Assembly: GCF_002802875.1 (NCBI RefSeq)
Contig: NZ_PEBI01000001.1
Coordinates: 211,830-275,829 of the forward strand
Direction of reading: 5' to 3'
From: Bifidobacterium primatium
GTDB lineage: Bacteria > Actinomycetota > Actinomycetes > Actinomycetales > Bifidobacteriaceae
Length of the DNA stretch: 64,000 bases
This document shows, in pieces, positions 27,418 through 36,616 of this stretch (position 1 is the first letter of the stretch; each line of letters opens with the position of its first letter). Under the pieces are notes generated by a model that did not search any database, was not told the origin of the DNA, and was given only the letters and a program-made list of their open reading frames with translations. A program made the translations under genes and the position numbers.

Positions 27418-29505
27418 TCATCCCACGGTGTTGCCGAAGATCTCGGCCTGAAGGTTCTTGCGACTGGCCTCGAGCCTGGTTATCTCCCCGAGCAGGCGGA
27501 ACTTCTCCTCGCCTTCGGGCAGCTGGTTCATCCGCCGCTTGTTACGCGCGATGAGCCGCATGTAGCCCATGTCGAGCAGCCGCACCAGCAGTTCGGAGGC
27601 ATACTGCTTCTCCGCATCGGTGGCCGGACGCAGCGGCGCCGAGACAGCCGACGACGACTGTGCCATCTCGTCCGTCACCTGCTGCGAGTCCTTCTCCGCG
27701 CTCGGCAGCGGCAGCGGCATCACGGCCAGCTCGTTCACCACGCCCTCGAGCAGCGGCCCAGCGGCCTTGGACAGATTGTGCATCCACAATCCCTGCGGCG
27801 TATCGTTCGACGGCAGTCCGCCGGCCGCCTCCAGCGCCTGATACATCGAGCGGAACACCGGCGTCGTGAAGCTCTCCTCCGTCAGCTGAGCGAACATCGA
27901 CGGGTTGACCGAACGCGGCACCTGAATGAGAATGCCCATGAACTGCTGCTCGCAGATGAACACCGCATCATCGATGCGATAGTACCCCTGGGTCAGCGCA
28001 TCCTGCCGTTCAAGCGCACGTCGACGGGCCGGATTCGCATACGGGTTCTCCCCACGTTCCCCGCGCGCTCCCCTATCGGCGTTGTTGAAACCGCCGTATT
28101 GGCGCTGGCCGCGCGGCGCATAGGCGTCTTCGTCGCGGACCCGCAGCTGACGCCGAGCGTTCTGCACCTCACGCGCCATCACATCGAGCTCGATGCCGAT
28201 GCGGCGCGCGGCCTTGCGCGCATACAGGTCGACCAGCGAACGATCGCGGATCTGCGCGATGACCGGCGCCACGGCCTTCACCGCGCCCATCTGCCCGGTC
28301 GCATACTGCGTGTCGAACTGGTCGATCGCCGTGTTGATGACGAAATCATACAGCGGATACGCGTTGTCGATCAGCGTGCGCACGGCGGTGTCGCCCCGCT
28401 GGATGCGCAGGTCGCACGGGTCGAGATTGTCGTCGGCCACGGCCACGAACGTCTGCGAAAGGAACGCGCCGTCCAGGCCGAACGCGTGCAGCGCGGCCTT
28501 CTGGCCGGCGGCGTCGCCGTCGAACGTGAACACGACGCGCGACGTCCGGTTCTTTCCCGGACCGATGAGCTGCAGGCCGCCGAGCTTGTCGTCGGAGATC
28601 AGACGACGCACGATCTTCGCATGCTCGTTGCCGAACGCCGTGCCGCAGGTCGCCACGGCCGTGTCGACGCCGGCGAGATGACAGGCCATCACATCGGTAT
28701 AGCCTTCGACGATGACGACCTGACGCTTCTTCACGATGTTCGCTTTGGCGATGTCGAGGCCGTACAGCACCTGGTTCTTGTGATACAGCGTGGTGTCGGG
28801 CGTGTTGATGTACTTCGCCTGAATCGTGTCGTCGTCATACAACTTGCGGGCGCCGAAGCCGAGCGTGCGGCCGGTCGCGTCGCGAATCGGCCACGTCACG
28901 CGGCCGCGGAAATAGTCGTAGACGCCGCGCTGGCCCTGACGCGCCAGGCCGGCGTCCATCATCTCCTGCTGCGTATAGCCCTTCGACGCCAGGTGACGGA
29001 CGAGATTGTCCCAGCCCTGCGGCGCGTATCCGCAGCCGAAGCGCTCGCAGTCGGCCTGGGAGAAGTTTCGGCCGGCGAGGAGCTTGCGCGCGGCCAACGC
29101 CTCGCGGCTCATGATCTGCGAGACGAAGAAGCGCTGCGCCTCGTCGTTGATCTCCAGCAGGCGGGAGCGCTTGGAACCCTGACGCTGCTGAGGCTGCTTG
29201 GAGTCGTAATGCAGCTCGATGTGGTATTTGTCGGCGAGGATCTCGACGGCGTCGGCGAATCCGACGTTTTCGGACTGTTCGACGTATTTGAAGATGTCAC
29301 CGCCCAGACCACAGCCGAAGCAGTGCCATGAGCCGAGTGCGGGACGCACGGAGAAGCTTGGAGTCTTTTCGTCGTGGAACGGGCACAGGCCCATGAACGT
29401 GCCGGAGCCGGACGCCTTCAGAGTGACGTCGGCGGAAACGATGTCGTACAGATCGGCGGCTGCACGCACCTTCTCAATGTCTTCCTTCAGAATCAAACCC
29501 GGCAT
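27418..29505 (-). CDS. dnaG: DNA primase
   Basis: Synthesises RNA primers at the replication fork. The CHC2 zinc finger has C41, H44, C62 and C65 (CPFHDEKTPSF, HCFGCGLGGD). The catalytic core has FGARKLYDD and KNQVLYGLDIAK. TOPRIM follows: VVIVEGYTDVMA with the acidic VFTFDGDAAGQKAA. An Arg-rich linker at about 470-510 precedes a helicase-binding C-terminal domain. 695 residues, as usual for actinobacteria. No strong SD precedes MPGLILKED; AAAGCG is the best match. It ends 20 bp from the convergent LacI gene. Confidence 0.97.
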   Translation of the reverse strand: MPGLILKEDIEKVRAAADLYDIVSADVTLKASGSGTFMGLCPFHDEKTPSFSVRPALGSWHCFGCGLGGDIFKYVEQSENVGFADAVEILADKYHIELHYDSKQPQQRQGSKRSRLLEINDEAQRFFVSQIMSREALAARKLLAGRNFSQADCERFGCGYAPQGWDNLVRHLASKGYTQQEMMDAGLARQGQRGVYDYFRGRVTWPIRDATGRTLGFGARKLYDDDTIQAKYINTPDTTLYHKNQVLYGLDIAKANIVKKRQVVIVEGYTDVMACHLAGVDTAVATCGTAFGNEHAKIVRRLISDDKLGGLQLIGPGKNRTSRVVFTFDGDAAGQKAALHAFGLDGAFLSQTFVAVADDNLDPCDLRIQRGDTAVRTLIDNAYPLYDFVINTAIDQFDTQYATGQMGAVKAVAPVIAQIRDRSLVDLYARKAARRIGIELDVMAREVQNARRQLRVRDEDAYAPRGQRQYGGFNNADRGARGERGENPYANPARRRALERQDALTQGYYRIDDAVFICEQQFMGILIQVPRSVNPSMFAQLTEESFTTPVFRSMYQALEAAGGLPSNDTPQGLWMHNLSKAAGPLLEGVVNELAVMPLPLPSAEKDSQQVTDEMAQSSSAVSAPLRPATDAEKQYASELLVRLLDMGYMRLIARNKRRMNQLPEGEEKFRLLGEITRLEASRKNLQAEIFGNTVG

Positions 29506-29701
29506 AACGCTTTAGTCTACCCAACCGGGGTGATTGCCGGCGTCGTGTGGCGGTCGGCGAACGCCGCACGGGCCGCGTCGGCACACAGGAGCCCGACCCA
29601 TGTGACGAACCTGAGGAAACGTTGCGATTCCAACGATTGATCAGCACCGTCTAATCAGCCCCGCCACACAGGCCGTACCGCCCATGTGACGGGGCGTCCG
29701 G

Positions 29702-31066
29702 CTACAGCAGCGTTGCGGGGTCGAGTTTGGCGAGGTCCTCGGGCGGCAGCACATCGGCGGCGTGGAGGTACAGCCTCGGGATGCGGTTGCGCAGGCAGGT
29801 GAAGATCTCGTAGCTGATGGTGCCGGCGGCGCGGGCCCAGTCGTCGGCGGTGGGCTCGGCGAACTGTTCGCCGCGGCCGGGGCCGAACAGCACCACGGTG
29901 TCGCCCTCGTGCACGTCGAGCTCGTCGGCGGAGCAGGAGCCGTGCAGGTCGACCATGAACTGGTCCATGCACACGCGGCCGGAGACGCGGTAGAGCTTCG
30001 GGCCCTCGCTGGTCATCACGCGCACGGGTCCGCCGTCCTTCTGCACATGCTTGGCGCCTTCCATGTCGAATCCGGAGGCGGAGCGGTGGATGCCGTCCGC
30101 GTAGCCGATCGGCACGATGGCGGTGGAGGTGTCATCGGGCGTCAGGTACGTGCGGCCGTAGGAGATGCCGTGGCCGGCCTCGATGTGCTTGACGGTGCCG
30201 AGCTGCGCCTGCAGCGTCATGGCGGGCTTGAGCCGCCATGTGGAGGGCGTGCCCATGGCCGGGTCGGGCTCGTAGCCGTACAGGCCGATGCCCGGACGGG
30301 TGAGCTCGAAGTGGATCTCCGGGCGGTTCAGTGTGGCGGCGGTGTTGGCCAGATGGCGGATCTCCGGCGCGATGCCGGCCTTCTCCATGCGCGCGGTGAA
30401 CGCGTTGAAGTGCTCGATCTGCCGGTCGGTGGACGCCACGAACTCGGGGACGTCGGGAGAGTCGGCCACGGCGAGGTGGCTCCACTGGCCCACGATGTGG
30501 AACACGCCTTCATGCGCGTAGGCCACGAACTTCTTCAGCGCCTCGTCGAAGGATTCCTCGGTGAAGCCGTTGCGACCGAAGCCGGAGTCCACCTTCACGT
30601 GCACGCGGGCGGTCTTGCCCACGGCGCGGGCGGCGGCCGCAGCCAGGTCGATGCCGGCCATGGAACCGATGGAGATGTCGATGTCGTTCTTGATGAGCTC
30701 GCCGAACGGCACGTTCACGCCGTTGTACACCCATGTGAGAATGTGGCAGCGGTCCGGTCCGATGCCGGCCTTGCGCAGCAGCAGCGCCTCGTGCGACTGC
30801 GCGGTGCCGAGCCATGTGGCCCCGCCGGCGAGCGCGGCCAGCGCGGCCGGGATGAGTCCGTGGCCGTAGGCATCGGCCTTGACCACGCCCATGACGGCGG
30901 TGCCGGATTCGGGGCCGCCGCATACGGAGACCAGATGGCGCATGTTGTCGCGCAGGACCGCCAGGTCCACGATGCACTGCGCCGGGTACTGCTCGCACGC
31001 GTTGCGATAGTTGGTTTCGCCGTCTGCTGAAGAGAAAGCCCATTCGGGCGCTGCACTCAAAGTCAT
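29702..31066 (-). CDS. alr: Alanine racemase
   Basis: PLP enzyme making D-alanine for peptidoglycan. The PLP lysine is K63 in VVKADAYGHG. The second catalytic residue is Tyr in GISYGRTYLTP. Substrate and PLP-phosphate contacts sit in RPGIGLYGYEP, VPIGYADGIHR and RVCMDQFMVDL. At 454 residues it is longer than E. coli enzymes because of an N-terminal extension and insertions around 300-330, common in bifidobacteria. The start at 31066 matches MTLSAAPEW; the frame is open far upstream, but those residues are antisense to the ABC gene. No gene is seen between 29506 and 29701. Confidence 0.95.
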   Translation of the reverse strand: MTLSAAPEWAFSSADGETNYRNACEQYPAQCIVDLAVLRDNMRHLVSVCGGPESGTAVMGVVKADAYGHGLIPAALAALAGGATWLGTAQSHEALLLRKAGIGPDRCHILTWVYNGVNVPFGELIKNDIDISIGSMAGIDLAAAAARAVGKTARVHVKVDSGFGRNGFTEESFDEALKKFVAYAHEGVFHIVGQWSHLAVADSPDVPEFVASTDRQIEHFNAFTARMEKAGIAPEIRHLANTAATLNRPEIHFELTRPGIGLYGYEPDPAMGTPSTWRLKPAMTLQAQLGTVKHIEAGHGISYGRTYLTPDDTSTAIVPIGYADGIHRSASGFDMEGAKHVQKDGGPVRVMTSEGPKLYRVSGRVCMDQFMVDLHGSCSADELDVHEGDTVVLFGPGRGEQFAEPTADDWARAAGTISYEIFTCLRNRIPRLYLHAADVLPPEDLAKLDPATLL

Positions 31067-31110
31067 GTGCCCTATTGTGCCGCCGCTATGCGACGGAATC
31101 GTGACGAGGC

Positions 31111-31947
31111 TCACTTTTTCGTCATTTCCGCATATTTCCTCGCGATGAGGTCGTTGTAGAAGTCGACGGCCTCCTTGGCCGGGCCGTCGAACGCCACGCG
31201 GTGCTCGTCGAGCACGATCACGCGGTCGATGGCGTAGTCGGGGTTGGTCACGAGGCTCAGGTCGTGGGTGGCGAAGACCACCTGCTTGTCGTAGCCGAAC
31301 AGGGCGCGGGCCACGGTGCGCGTGGCGTTTTCGTCGAGGCCCTTGGTGGGCTCGTCGGCCACGATGGCGGCGGGGTTGATGGCGAGCGCGCCGACGATGG
31401 CGAGCAGGTGGCGTTTCTCGCTGTCGAGGCTGGCGGCCTTGTTGCGCGCGTACGGCGTCAGTCCGAAGTGCGCGAAGAGCGCTCCGACGGTCTCGTGCCG
31501 CATGCCTTCGGGCAAGCTGCTTTTCTTCAACGGCTCGGCGACGGCTTCGGCGATGTTCTCGGCCATGTAGTAGCGCTGGGGAATCTCCTCGCGCCGTACG
31601 ATGCCGATGACGTCCTTCAACGCCTTGGCGTCGGACTTGCGTGCGGGGTCGAACGCGGTGTCCTCCCCCGTCACGGGTTCGCCGTCGTCGTCGAGGATGC
31701 TCCGGACCACGCTCACCGTGCCGGTGGTGGCCTTGCGCGAGCCGTCGATGAGTTCGAGCAGCGTGGATTTGCCGGCGCCGTTGAGTCCGATGACGGCAAC
31801 GCGTTTCTCGTCGATGGTGATGGTCGTCGGTTCGAGGCCGGTCTTGCCGTCCTCGTAGGTCAGGCCGGCGTCGTCGAGAATGAACGACAGCCGGCGCTTT
31901 CGGGTGTCTATGGTCTTCTTGCGGGCGAACAGATCCATCAGTCCCAT
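31111..31947 (-). CDS. ABC-type ATPase with degenerate signature motif
   Basis: A 278-residue single ATPase domain. Walker A is GLNGAGKST, Walker B is AIVADEPTKGLD and the H-loop is FATHDLS. The position of the LSGGQ signature reads LDSEK (AASLDSEKRHLLAIVGAL), so the C-motif is not canonical. No permease or binding protein is adjacent. Loosely it resembles the energy-coupling (CbiO/EcfA) group. The start MGLMDLFAR has GGGAG upstream. The gene lies 44 bp upstream of alr on the same strand. It may serve a distant transporter, or act outside transport; neither can be settled from this window. Confidence 0.8.
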   Translation of the reverse strand: MGLMDLFARKKTIDTRKRRLSFILDDAGLTYEDGKTGLEPTTITIDEKRVAVIGLNGAGKSTLLELIDGSRKATTGTVSVVRSILDDDGEPVTGEDTAFDPARKSDAKALKDVIGIVRREEIPQRYYMAENIAEAVAEPLKKSSLPEGMRHETVGALFAHFGLTPYARNKAASLDSEKRHLLAIVGALAINPAAIVADEPTKGLDENATRTVARALFGYDKQVVFATHDLSLVTNPDYAIDRVIVLDEHRVAFDGPAKEAVDFYNDLIARKYAEMTKK

Positions 31948-32263
31948 GATTGGCTCCCATCGTTGTGGCTCTTCCTGTATTCTAGGGAGGCCCGGGAACG
32001 CCGATGACGGAGCATCCACGGCCGTCGGCATTCACCGTCGGCCCGGGACATCGCCCGGGGCCGACGTCCGGCCGCTTCGCAGTCCCGTGGTTCGCACATG
32101 GTTCATTCACGATTATCGTCGCGTTCATATACCGTTGGGACTGACAAAATCAAACAGATGTCTTACCATGCGGACATTGCACGTTCAAAACAATTCGTTC
32201 GTAACGATTGCTCCCGTAAGATGTTGACGGTTGCAGGAGAGTTTCCATCCCAAGAAGGAATTC

Positions 32264-33757
32264 ATGAATAGCCTATTACGCAAAAAAGACGTGTCGAAGA
32301 TAGTGGCCGAGGCCACGCCGTTGAAGCGCACGATGAAGACGTTCGATCTGACGATGCTCGGCATCGGCGCGATCATCGGCACCGGCATCTTCGTGCTGAC
32401 CGGCAAGGGAGCGCTCACCGCGGGCCCGGCGCTGGCGGTCTCGTTCCTGCTCGCCGCCATCTGCTGCGGTTTCGCCGGACTGTGCTACGCGGAGTTCGCG
32501 TCGATGGCCCCGGTCTCCGGTTCCGCCTACTCGTACGCGTATCTGGCGTTCGGCGAGCTCATCGCGTTCGTCATCGGATGGAACCTCATTCTCGAATACG
32601 CATTGCAGGCGGCGACCGTCTCCGCGGGATGGGCGGGCTATTTCAACAAGCTGCTTGAAGGGTTCGGATTCCATCTGCCCGTGGAGCTCACGGCCGCATA
32701 CGGCACCACGCCGGGCGTGACCACGTACTTCAACCTTCCGGGATTCGTCGTGGTGCTGCTCATCACGTGGGTGCTGTCCGTCGGCATCAACCAGACCAAG
32801 CGCGTCAACGACATCATGGTCATCATCAAGCTGGCCATCATCGTGCTGTTCATCATCTGCACCATCCGCTACATCAACCCGGCCAACTGGAAGCCGTTCT
32901 CCCCGTACGGCATCTACACGTTCCAGCCCGGTTCCACCCAGCCGTACGGCATCATCCCGGCCGCGTCCATCGTGTTCTTCAGCTTCATCGGCTTCGACGC
33001 CGTCTCGTCGTCGGCCGAGGAGACCGTCAACCCGAACAAGACGCTGCCGCGGGGCATCCTCATCTCGCTGGCCATCTCGACCGTCATCTACATCATCATG
33101 ACGCTGGTGATGACCGGCGTGGTGCCCTACATGGACTTCGCGAAGTTCATCGACGCGCCCGTCGCCGGCGTGATCCTGGCCACGGGACTCAACTGGCTGG
33201 CGGTGATCGTGAACATCGGCGCGCTCGTGGGCATGACCACGGTGATGCTCGTGCAGCTGTACGGCCAGTCCCGCATCTGCTACGCGATGGCGCGCGACGG
33301 CCTGTTCCCGAAGCTGTTCGGCGAGGTGCACAAGAAGTACCTCACGCCGTTCAAGGGCACGTGGTTCTTCGGCATCCTCACCGCCATCGCAGGCGGCTTC
33401 ATCAACATCAACATCCTGTTCGAGCTGGTGAACATCGGCACGCTTTCCGCGTTCATGATCGTCTCCGCCGGCGTGCTGTGGATGCGCAAGACCCAGCCGA
33501 ACGCCCACCGCGGCTTCAAGGCGCCGGGCGTGCCGTTCACGCCGATCCTCTCCATCATCTTCTGCCTGGTGTTCATCGCCGGCCTGAACTGGGAGACGTG
33601 GGTGCGTTTCGCCATCTGGCTGGCCATCGGCCTTGCCGTGTACTTCGGCTTCAGCCGCCGCAACTCCGTGCTTGGCAAGCAGGCGCAGAAGAAGGCCCGC
33701 AAGGCGATCGACGAGGCCATGGCCGCCGCCGAGACCAAGACCGAGACCAAGGAGTAG
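32264..33757 (+). CDS. APC-family cationic amino-acid-type permease
   Basis: A 497-residue transporter with 12 or more segments. Signature: FDLTMLGIGAIIGTGIFVLTG, the substrate-binding glycine motif in helix 1, then CYAEFASMAPVSGSAYSYAY and IPAASIVFFSFIGFDAVSSSAEE in helix 6, characteristic of the CAT (cationic amino acid/YfnA) subgroup. The C-terminal tail is Lys/Ala/Glu-rich. The start is the ATG at 32264 with AAGGAA upstream. The 316 bp before it (31948-32263) contain no gene; AT-rich DNA at 32100-32220 likely holds the promoters, but no box pair is convincing. Confidence 0.92.
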   Translation: MNSLLRKKDVSKIVAEATPLKRTMKTFDLTMLGIGAIIGTGIFVLTGKGALTAGPALAVSFLLAAICCGFAGLCYAEFASMAPVSGSAYSYAYLAFGELIAFVIGWNLILEYALQAATVSAGWAGYFNKLLEGFGFHLPVELTAAYGTTPGVTTYFNLPGFVVVLLITWVLSVGINQTKRVNDIMVIIKLAIIVLFIICTIRYINPANWKPFSPYGIYTFQPGSTQPYGIIPAASIVFFSFIGFDAVSSSAEETVNPNKTLPRGILISLAISTVIYIIMTLVMTGVVPYMDFAKFIDAPVAGVILATGLNWLAVIVNIGALVGMTTVMLVQLYGQSRICYAMARDGLFPKLFGEVHKKYLTPFKGTWFFGILTAIAGGFININILFELVNIGTLSAFMIVSAGVLWMRKTQPNAHRGFKAPGVPFTPILSIIFCLVFIAGLNWETWVRFAIWLAIGLAVYFGFSRRNSVLGKQAQKKARKAIDEAMAAAETKTETKE

Positions 33758-33832
33758 TTTTCCTGCCGATACTTGGTAAAACCGATTGCAAAGGGGTCGG
33801 AAAAGGGTCGTAAACGACCGGTCTGACCAAAT

Positions 33833-33879
33833 TGACAATGGGCGGTTCCGCCGGAATTCCGCGGAACCGCCCATTGTCA
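33833..33879. terminator. 19-bp perfect palindrome between convergent genes
   Basis: Perfect inverted repeat (33833-33851 with 33861-33879) around a 9-nt loop, midway between the permease and pentulose kinase stops. It likely blocks transcription from both sides. Confidence 0.65.
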
Positions 33880-33901
33880 TATCGGGAACCGACAAGGCCC
33901 G

Positions 33902-35425
33902 CTACTGGAGTTCGGAGAGCTCCTTCATGTCGCCCTTGAGGTGCTCGTAGACGGACTTGTACACGGCGAAGTACCTGCTGTAACGCCTGTGGCCTTCGAC
34001 CGAGGGTTTGACGGGCTTGTCGAGCACCTGCCACCGCTTGGTCTGCTCGTAGGTGAGCAGACCGGTGCCGATGCCGGCGAGCATCACGTCGCCCATGTTC
34101 GCCTCGACGTCCTCCTTCGGGCAGACGACCGGGTAGCCGGTCACGTCGGCGAAGATCTGGCGCCACAGCTTCGACTTGGTCACGCCGCCGGCCAGCAGGA
34201 TGTAGTCGCCCAGATCGTCGGATGTGGCCTCCATGGCGTCACGCAGCGAGTAGGCCACGGCCTCGAGGAACGCGCGGTAGAGATGCGCCTTGGTGTGCGC
34301 CAGCGACAGGCCCACGATGGTGCCCTTGGCGTCGGAATCCCAGATGGGGCTGCGCTCGCCCATGAAGTACGGCAGCACGACGAGCCCCTCGCTGCCGGCC
34401 GGCACCTTTTCGGCGGCCTCGTTGAGCTGGTCGTACACGCTCACGCCGGTGCGGTCCTGCTCCTCCTTCTCCCACTGGCACAGGGTGTCGCGGAACCATT
34501 TGACGATGGCGCCTGCCGTGGCGCCGCCGGCGAAGTTGTAGGAGAGCCTCCTGGCGTCGTACAGGTACGGCCACACGATCAGGCCCTTGCCCTTGACCGG
34601 CTTGTCGGAGATCAGCGCCGCGCACATCGAGGTGCCGATGGCCGCCGCGTACACGCCGGGCTCGAACACGCCGAGGCCGATGTTGGCGGCGCCGCAGTCG
34701 ATGCCGGAGGCGATGACCGGCATGCCGGGTTCGAGCCCGAGTTCGGCGGCGATGTCCTCCTTGAGGCCGCCGACGATGTCGGTCGATTCGACGATGCGCT
34801 GCGGCATCATCGAGGCCGGAATGCCCATGTCGTCGAGCAGCTCCTTCGACCAGGTGCGCGTGTTCATGTCGAAGATGCCGCCGATGTTGCCGGCCGAGGA
34901 GTAGTCGATGGCCACTTCGCCGGTCATTTTGTAGATCACGTAGTCGTTCGGAGGCAGGAACAGCCTGGTCTTCGCCCAGTTCTCCGGCTCGTGGTTCTTC
35001 ATCCACAGGATCTTCGTGTAGCCGTAGTACGGGTCGGCGCCGTTCTGGGTGATGCGCAGCAGCTTCTCCTCGCCGATGTTGTCGAGCACCCACTGCGTCT
35101 CCTCGTTGGCGCGACGGTCCATCCAGATCATGCAGGGGCGGACGGGCTCCATGTTCTCGTCGAGCGGGATGCCGGAGCCTCCGTAAAGGCCGGAGATGGC
35201 GATGCCCTTGATGTCGGAGGCGGCGACGCCGGACTTGGCCACGGTGTTCCTGATGGAGTCGACGGCGCCGCGGTACCACACGTCGGGCCACTGTTCGGCC
35301 CACAGGGGCTTGGGGGTGAGCACGTCGTATTCCTGCAGGTCCTGGGCGATGAGCTCGCCTTCGGTGTTCATAAGGACGGTCTTGGTGCCGGAGGTGCCGA
35401 TGTCGGTGCCGAGAAGATACTTCAT
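33902..35425 (-). CDS. xylB: FGGY-family pentulose kinase, probably xylulokinase
   Basis: A 507-residue sugar kinase. The N-terminal phosphate loop is LLGTDIGTSGTKTVL. The sugar-binding and base segment has MIWMDRRAN, then GIDCGAANIGLG with the catalytic Asp, and the ATP region has LLAGGVTKSKLWRQI. The order and length fit xylulokinases. It is the last gene of the polyol operon (permease, SDR, kinase), so D-xylulose from arabitol or xylitol is the likely substrate and xylulose 5-phosphate the product. Ribulokinase-like specificity cannot be excluded. Confidence 0.88.
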   Translation of the reverse strand: MKYLLGTDIGTSGTKTVLMNTEGELIAQDLQEYDVLTPKPLWAEQWPDVWYRGAVDSIRNTVAKSGVAASDIKGIAISGLYGGSGIPLDENMEPVRPCMIWMDRRANEETQWVLDNIGEEKLLRITQNGADPYYGYTKILWMKNHEPENWAKTRLFLPPNDYVIYKMTGEVAIDYSSAGNIGGIFDMNTRTWSKELLDDMGIPASMMPQRIVESTDIVGGLKEDIAAELGLEPGMPVIASGIDCGAANIGLGVFEPGVYAAAIGTSMCAALISDKPVKGKGLIVWPYLYDARRLSYNFAGGATAGAIVKWFRDTLCQWEKEEQDRTGVSVYDQLNEAAEKVPAGSEGLVVLPYFMGERSPIWDSDAKGTIVGLSLAHTKAHLYRAFLEAVAYSLRDAMEATSDDLGDYILLAGGVTKSKLWRQIFADVTGYPVVCPKEDVEANMGDVMLAGIGTGLLTYEQTKRWQVLDKPVKPSVEGHRRYSRYFAVYKSVYEHLKGDMKELSELQ

Positions 35426-35539
35426 TGTGTCCTCGATTGTCTCGTAGGGTTGGAAATCGAAATTGTCGCGATGTCTTTATGCCGTTGGCGACGCATCGCG
35501 TACCTTGTAGGGGCGCGCCTGCGCCGTTGCAAAAAGAAA

Positions 35540-35709
35540 TCATCCTGAACGGGGTCATGACGGCCGGTGCCGGGAATCGGATGTGGTGTGGGAATGATCC
35601 CCGGCCTTGGCCCATGTCCTTCGTTCAGGATGACGGGATGGGACTGCGCAGGCCGCCCGCCCCGTCATATCGAACACGCTGAGAGACAGGATCCATTCGA
35701 TATGACGGG
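35540..35709. repeat. Palindrome-rich intercistronic region in the polyol operon
   Basis: Two inverted repeats lie one after the other in the 311-bp gap between the kinase and the SDR: a 12-bp pair 70 nt apart (TCATCCTGAACG at 35540-35551, CGTTCAGGATGA at 35622-35633), and a 14-bp perfect pair (CCCGTCATATCGAA at 35661-35674 with 35696-35709). No gene is seen here. The structures could cut kinase expression relative to the upstream genes. Confidence 0.6.
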
Positions 35710-35736
35710 CGCTGCGGCAGAGCGTCAGGCCACGGA

Positions 35737-36513
35737 TCAGAAGGCGGTGAAGGCGCCGTCGACCACGAAGTCGGAGCCGGTGGTGAACGTGGAGGTGTCG
35801 CCGGCGAGGTAGACGCAGATGGACTGCAGCTCCTCGGGCTTGCCGAGGCGTCCCATCGGGGCCATGGCGTTCCACTGGGCGATGAGCGGCTTGAGGGATT
35901 CGGAGCTCAGGGTCAGGTCGGTGCCGATGTAGCCCGGGGAGATGCAGTTGACGCGAACGCCGCGCTTGGCCCATTCGATGGCCAGCGACTTGGTCAGCTG
36001 GATGACGCCGGCCTTGGAGGCGTTGTAGGAGCACTGCGGCTGCGGCACGTTGACGATGTGCGCGCTCATCGACGCGGTGTTGATGATGGAGCCGTGGCCC
36101 TGCCTGAGCATGACCTTGCCGGCGGCCTGGGCGGTGAGGAAGATGCCGGTGAGGTTGATGTTGATGACCTTGGCCCACTGCGCGGGGGTCATCTCCTCGG
36201 CGGGGATGTTCATGCAGATGCCGGCGTTGTTGAAGGCGACGTCGAGGCCTCCGAACTCGTCGACCACCTTGGCGACCATGGCGTCGACCTGTTCGGGCTC
36301 GGTCACGTCGCACTTGATGGCGAACGACCTGCCCTCGTGCGCGGCGTCGAGCTCGGCCGCGGTCTTCGTGGCCTCGTCGATGTCCACATCGACGATCGCC
36401 ACGTTGGCGCCCGCCTCCATGAAGGCCGTGGCCACGGACTTGCCGATGCCTCGCGCACCGCCGGTGACGTAGATGTTCTTGCCGTCCAGCCGCATCTTCT
36501 CGATGATACCCAT
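35737..36513 (-). CDS. SDR polyol dehydrogenase
   Basis: A 258-residue short-chain dehydrogenase that probably oxidises a pentitol (arabitol or xylitol) to a pentulose. Visible: VTGGARGIG, NNAG, ASMSAHI with the catalytic Ser, and CSYNASKAG with Tyr and Lys. The segment PQPQCSYNASKAGVIQLTKS is typical of the mannitol/arabitol/sorbose reductase group. The start MGIIEKMRLDGK has AAAGGAG upstream; the leader before it is A/C-rich and nearly G-free. It lies between the polyol permease and the pentulose kinase, which supports the role. Confidence 0.88.
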   Translation of the reverse strand: MGIIEKMRLDGKNIYVTGGARGIGKSVATAFMEAGANVAIVDVDIDEATKTAAELDAAHEGRSFAIKCDVTEPEQVDAMVAKVVDEFGGLDVAFNNAGICMNIPAEEMTPAQWAKVININLTGIFLTAQAAGKVMLRQGHGSIINTASMSAHIVNVPQPQCSYNASKAGVIQLTKSLAIEWAKRGVRVNCISPGYIGTDLTLSSESLKPLIAQWNAMAPMGRLGKPEELQSICVYLAGDTSTFTTGSDFVVDGAFTAF

Positions 36514-36616
36514 GGTTACTCCTTTGTATTTGTGGTTGTTGGTTGGGTTGGTTGATTGGGTTGATTGGTTACATTTGCCGTTCGGGGTCTCCCCCGTCAT
36601 GACCGACTCGCATCGG

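Noticed and set aside
31067-31960. An N-terminal extension of alanine racemase of about 300 residues
   Set aside because: The open frame exists, but it overlaps the real ABC ATPase gene in another frame on the same strand and is Arg/His-rich shadow sequence.
36520-36580. A mobile-element or microsatellite origin for the GGTTG/GATTGG run
   Set aside because: The repeats are irregular, there are no terminal repeats or target duplication, and an unstructured mRNA leader explains the composition better.
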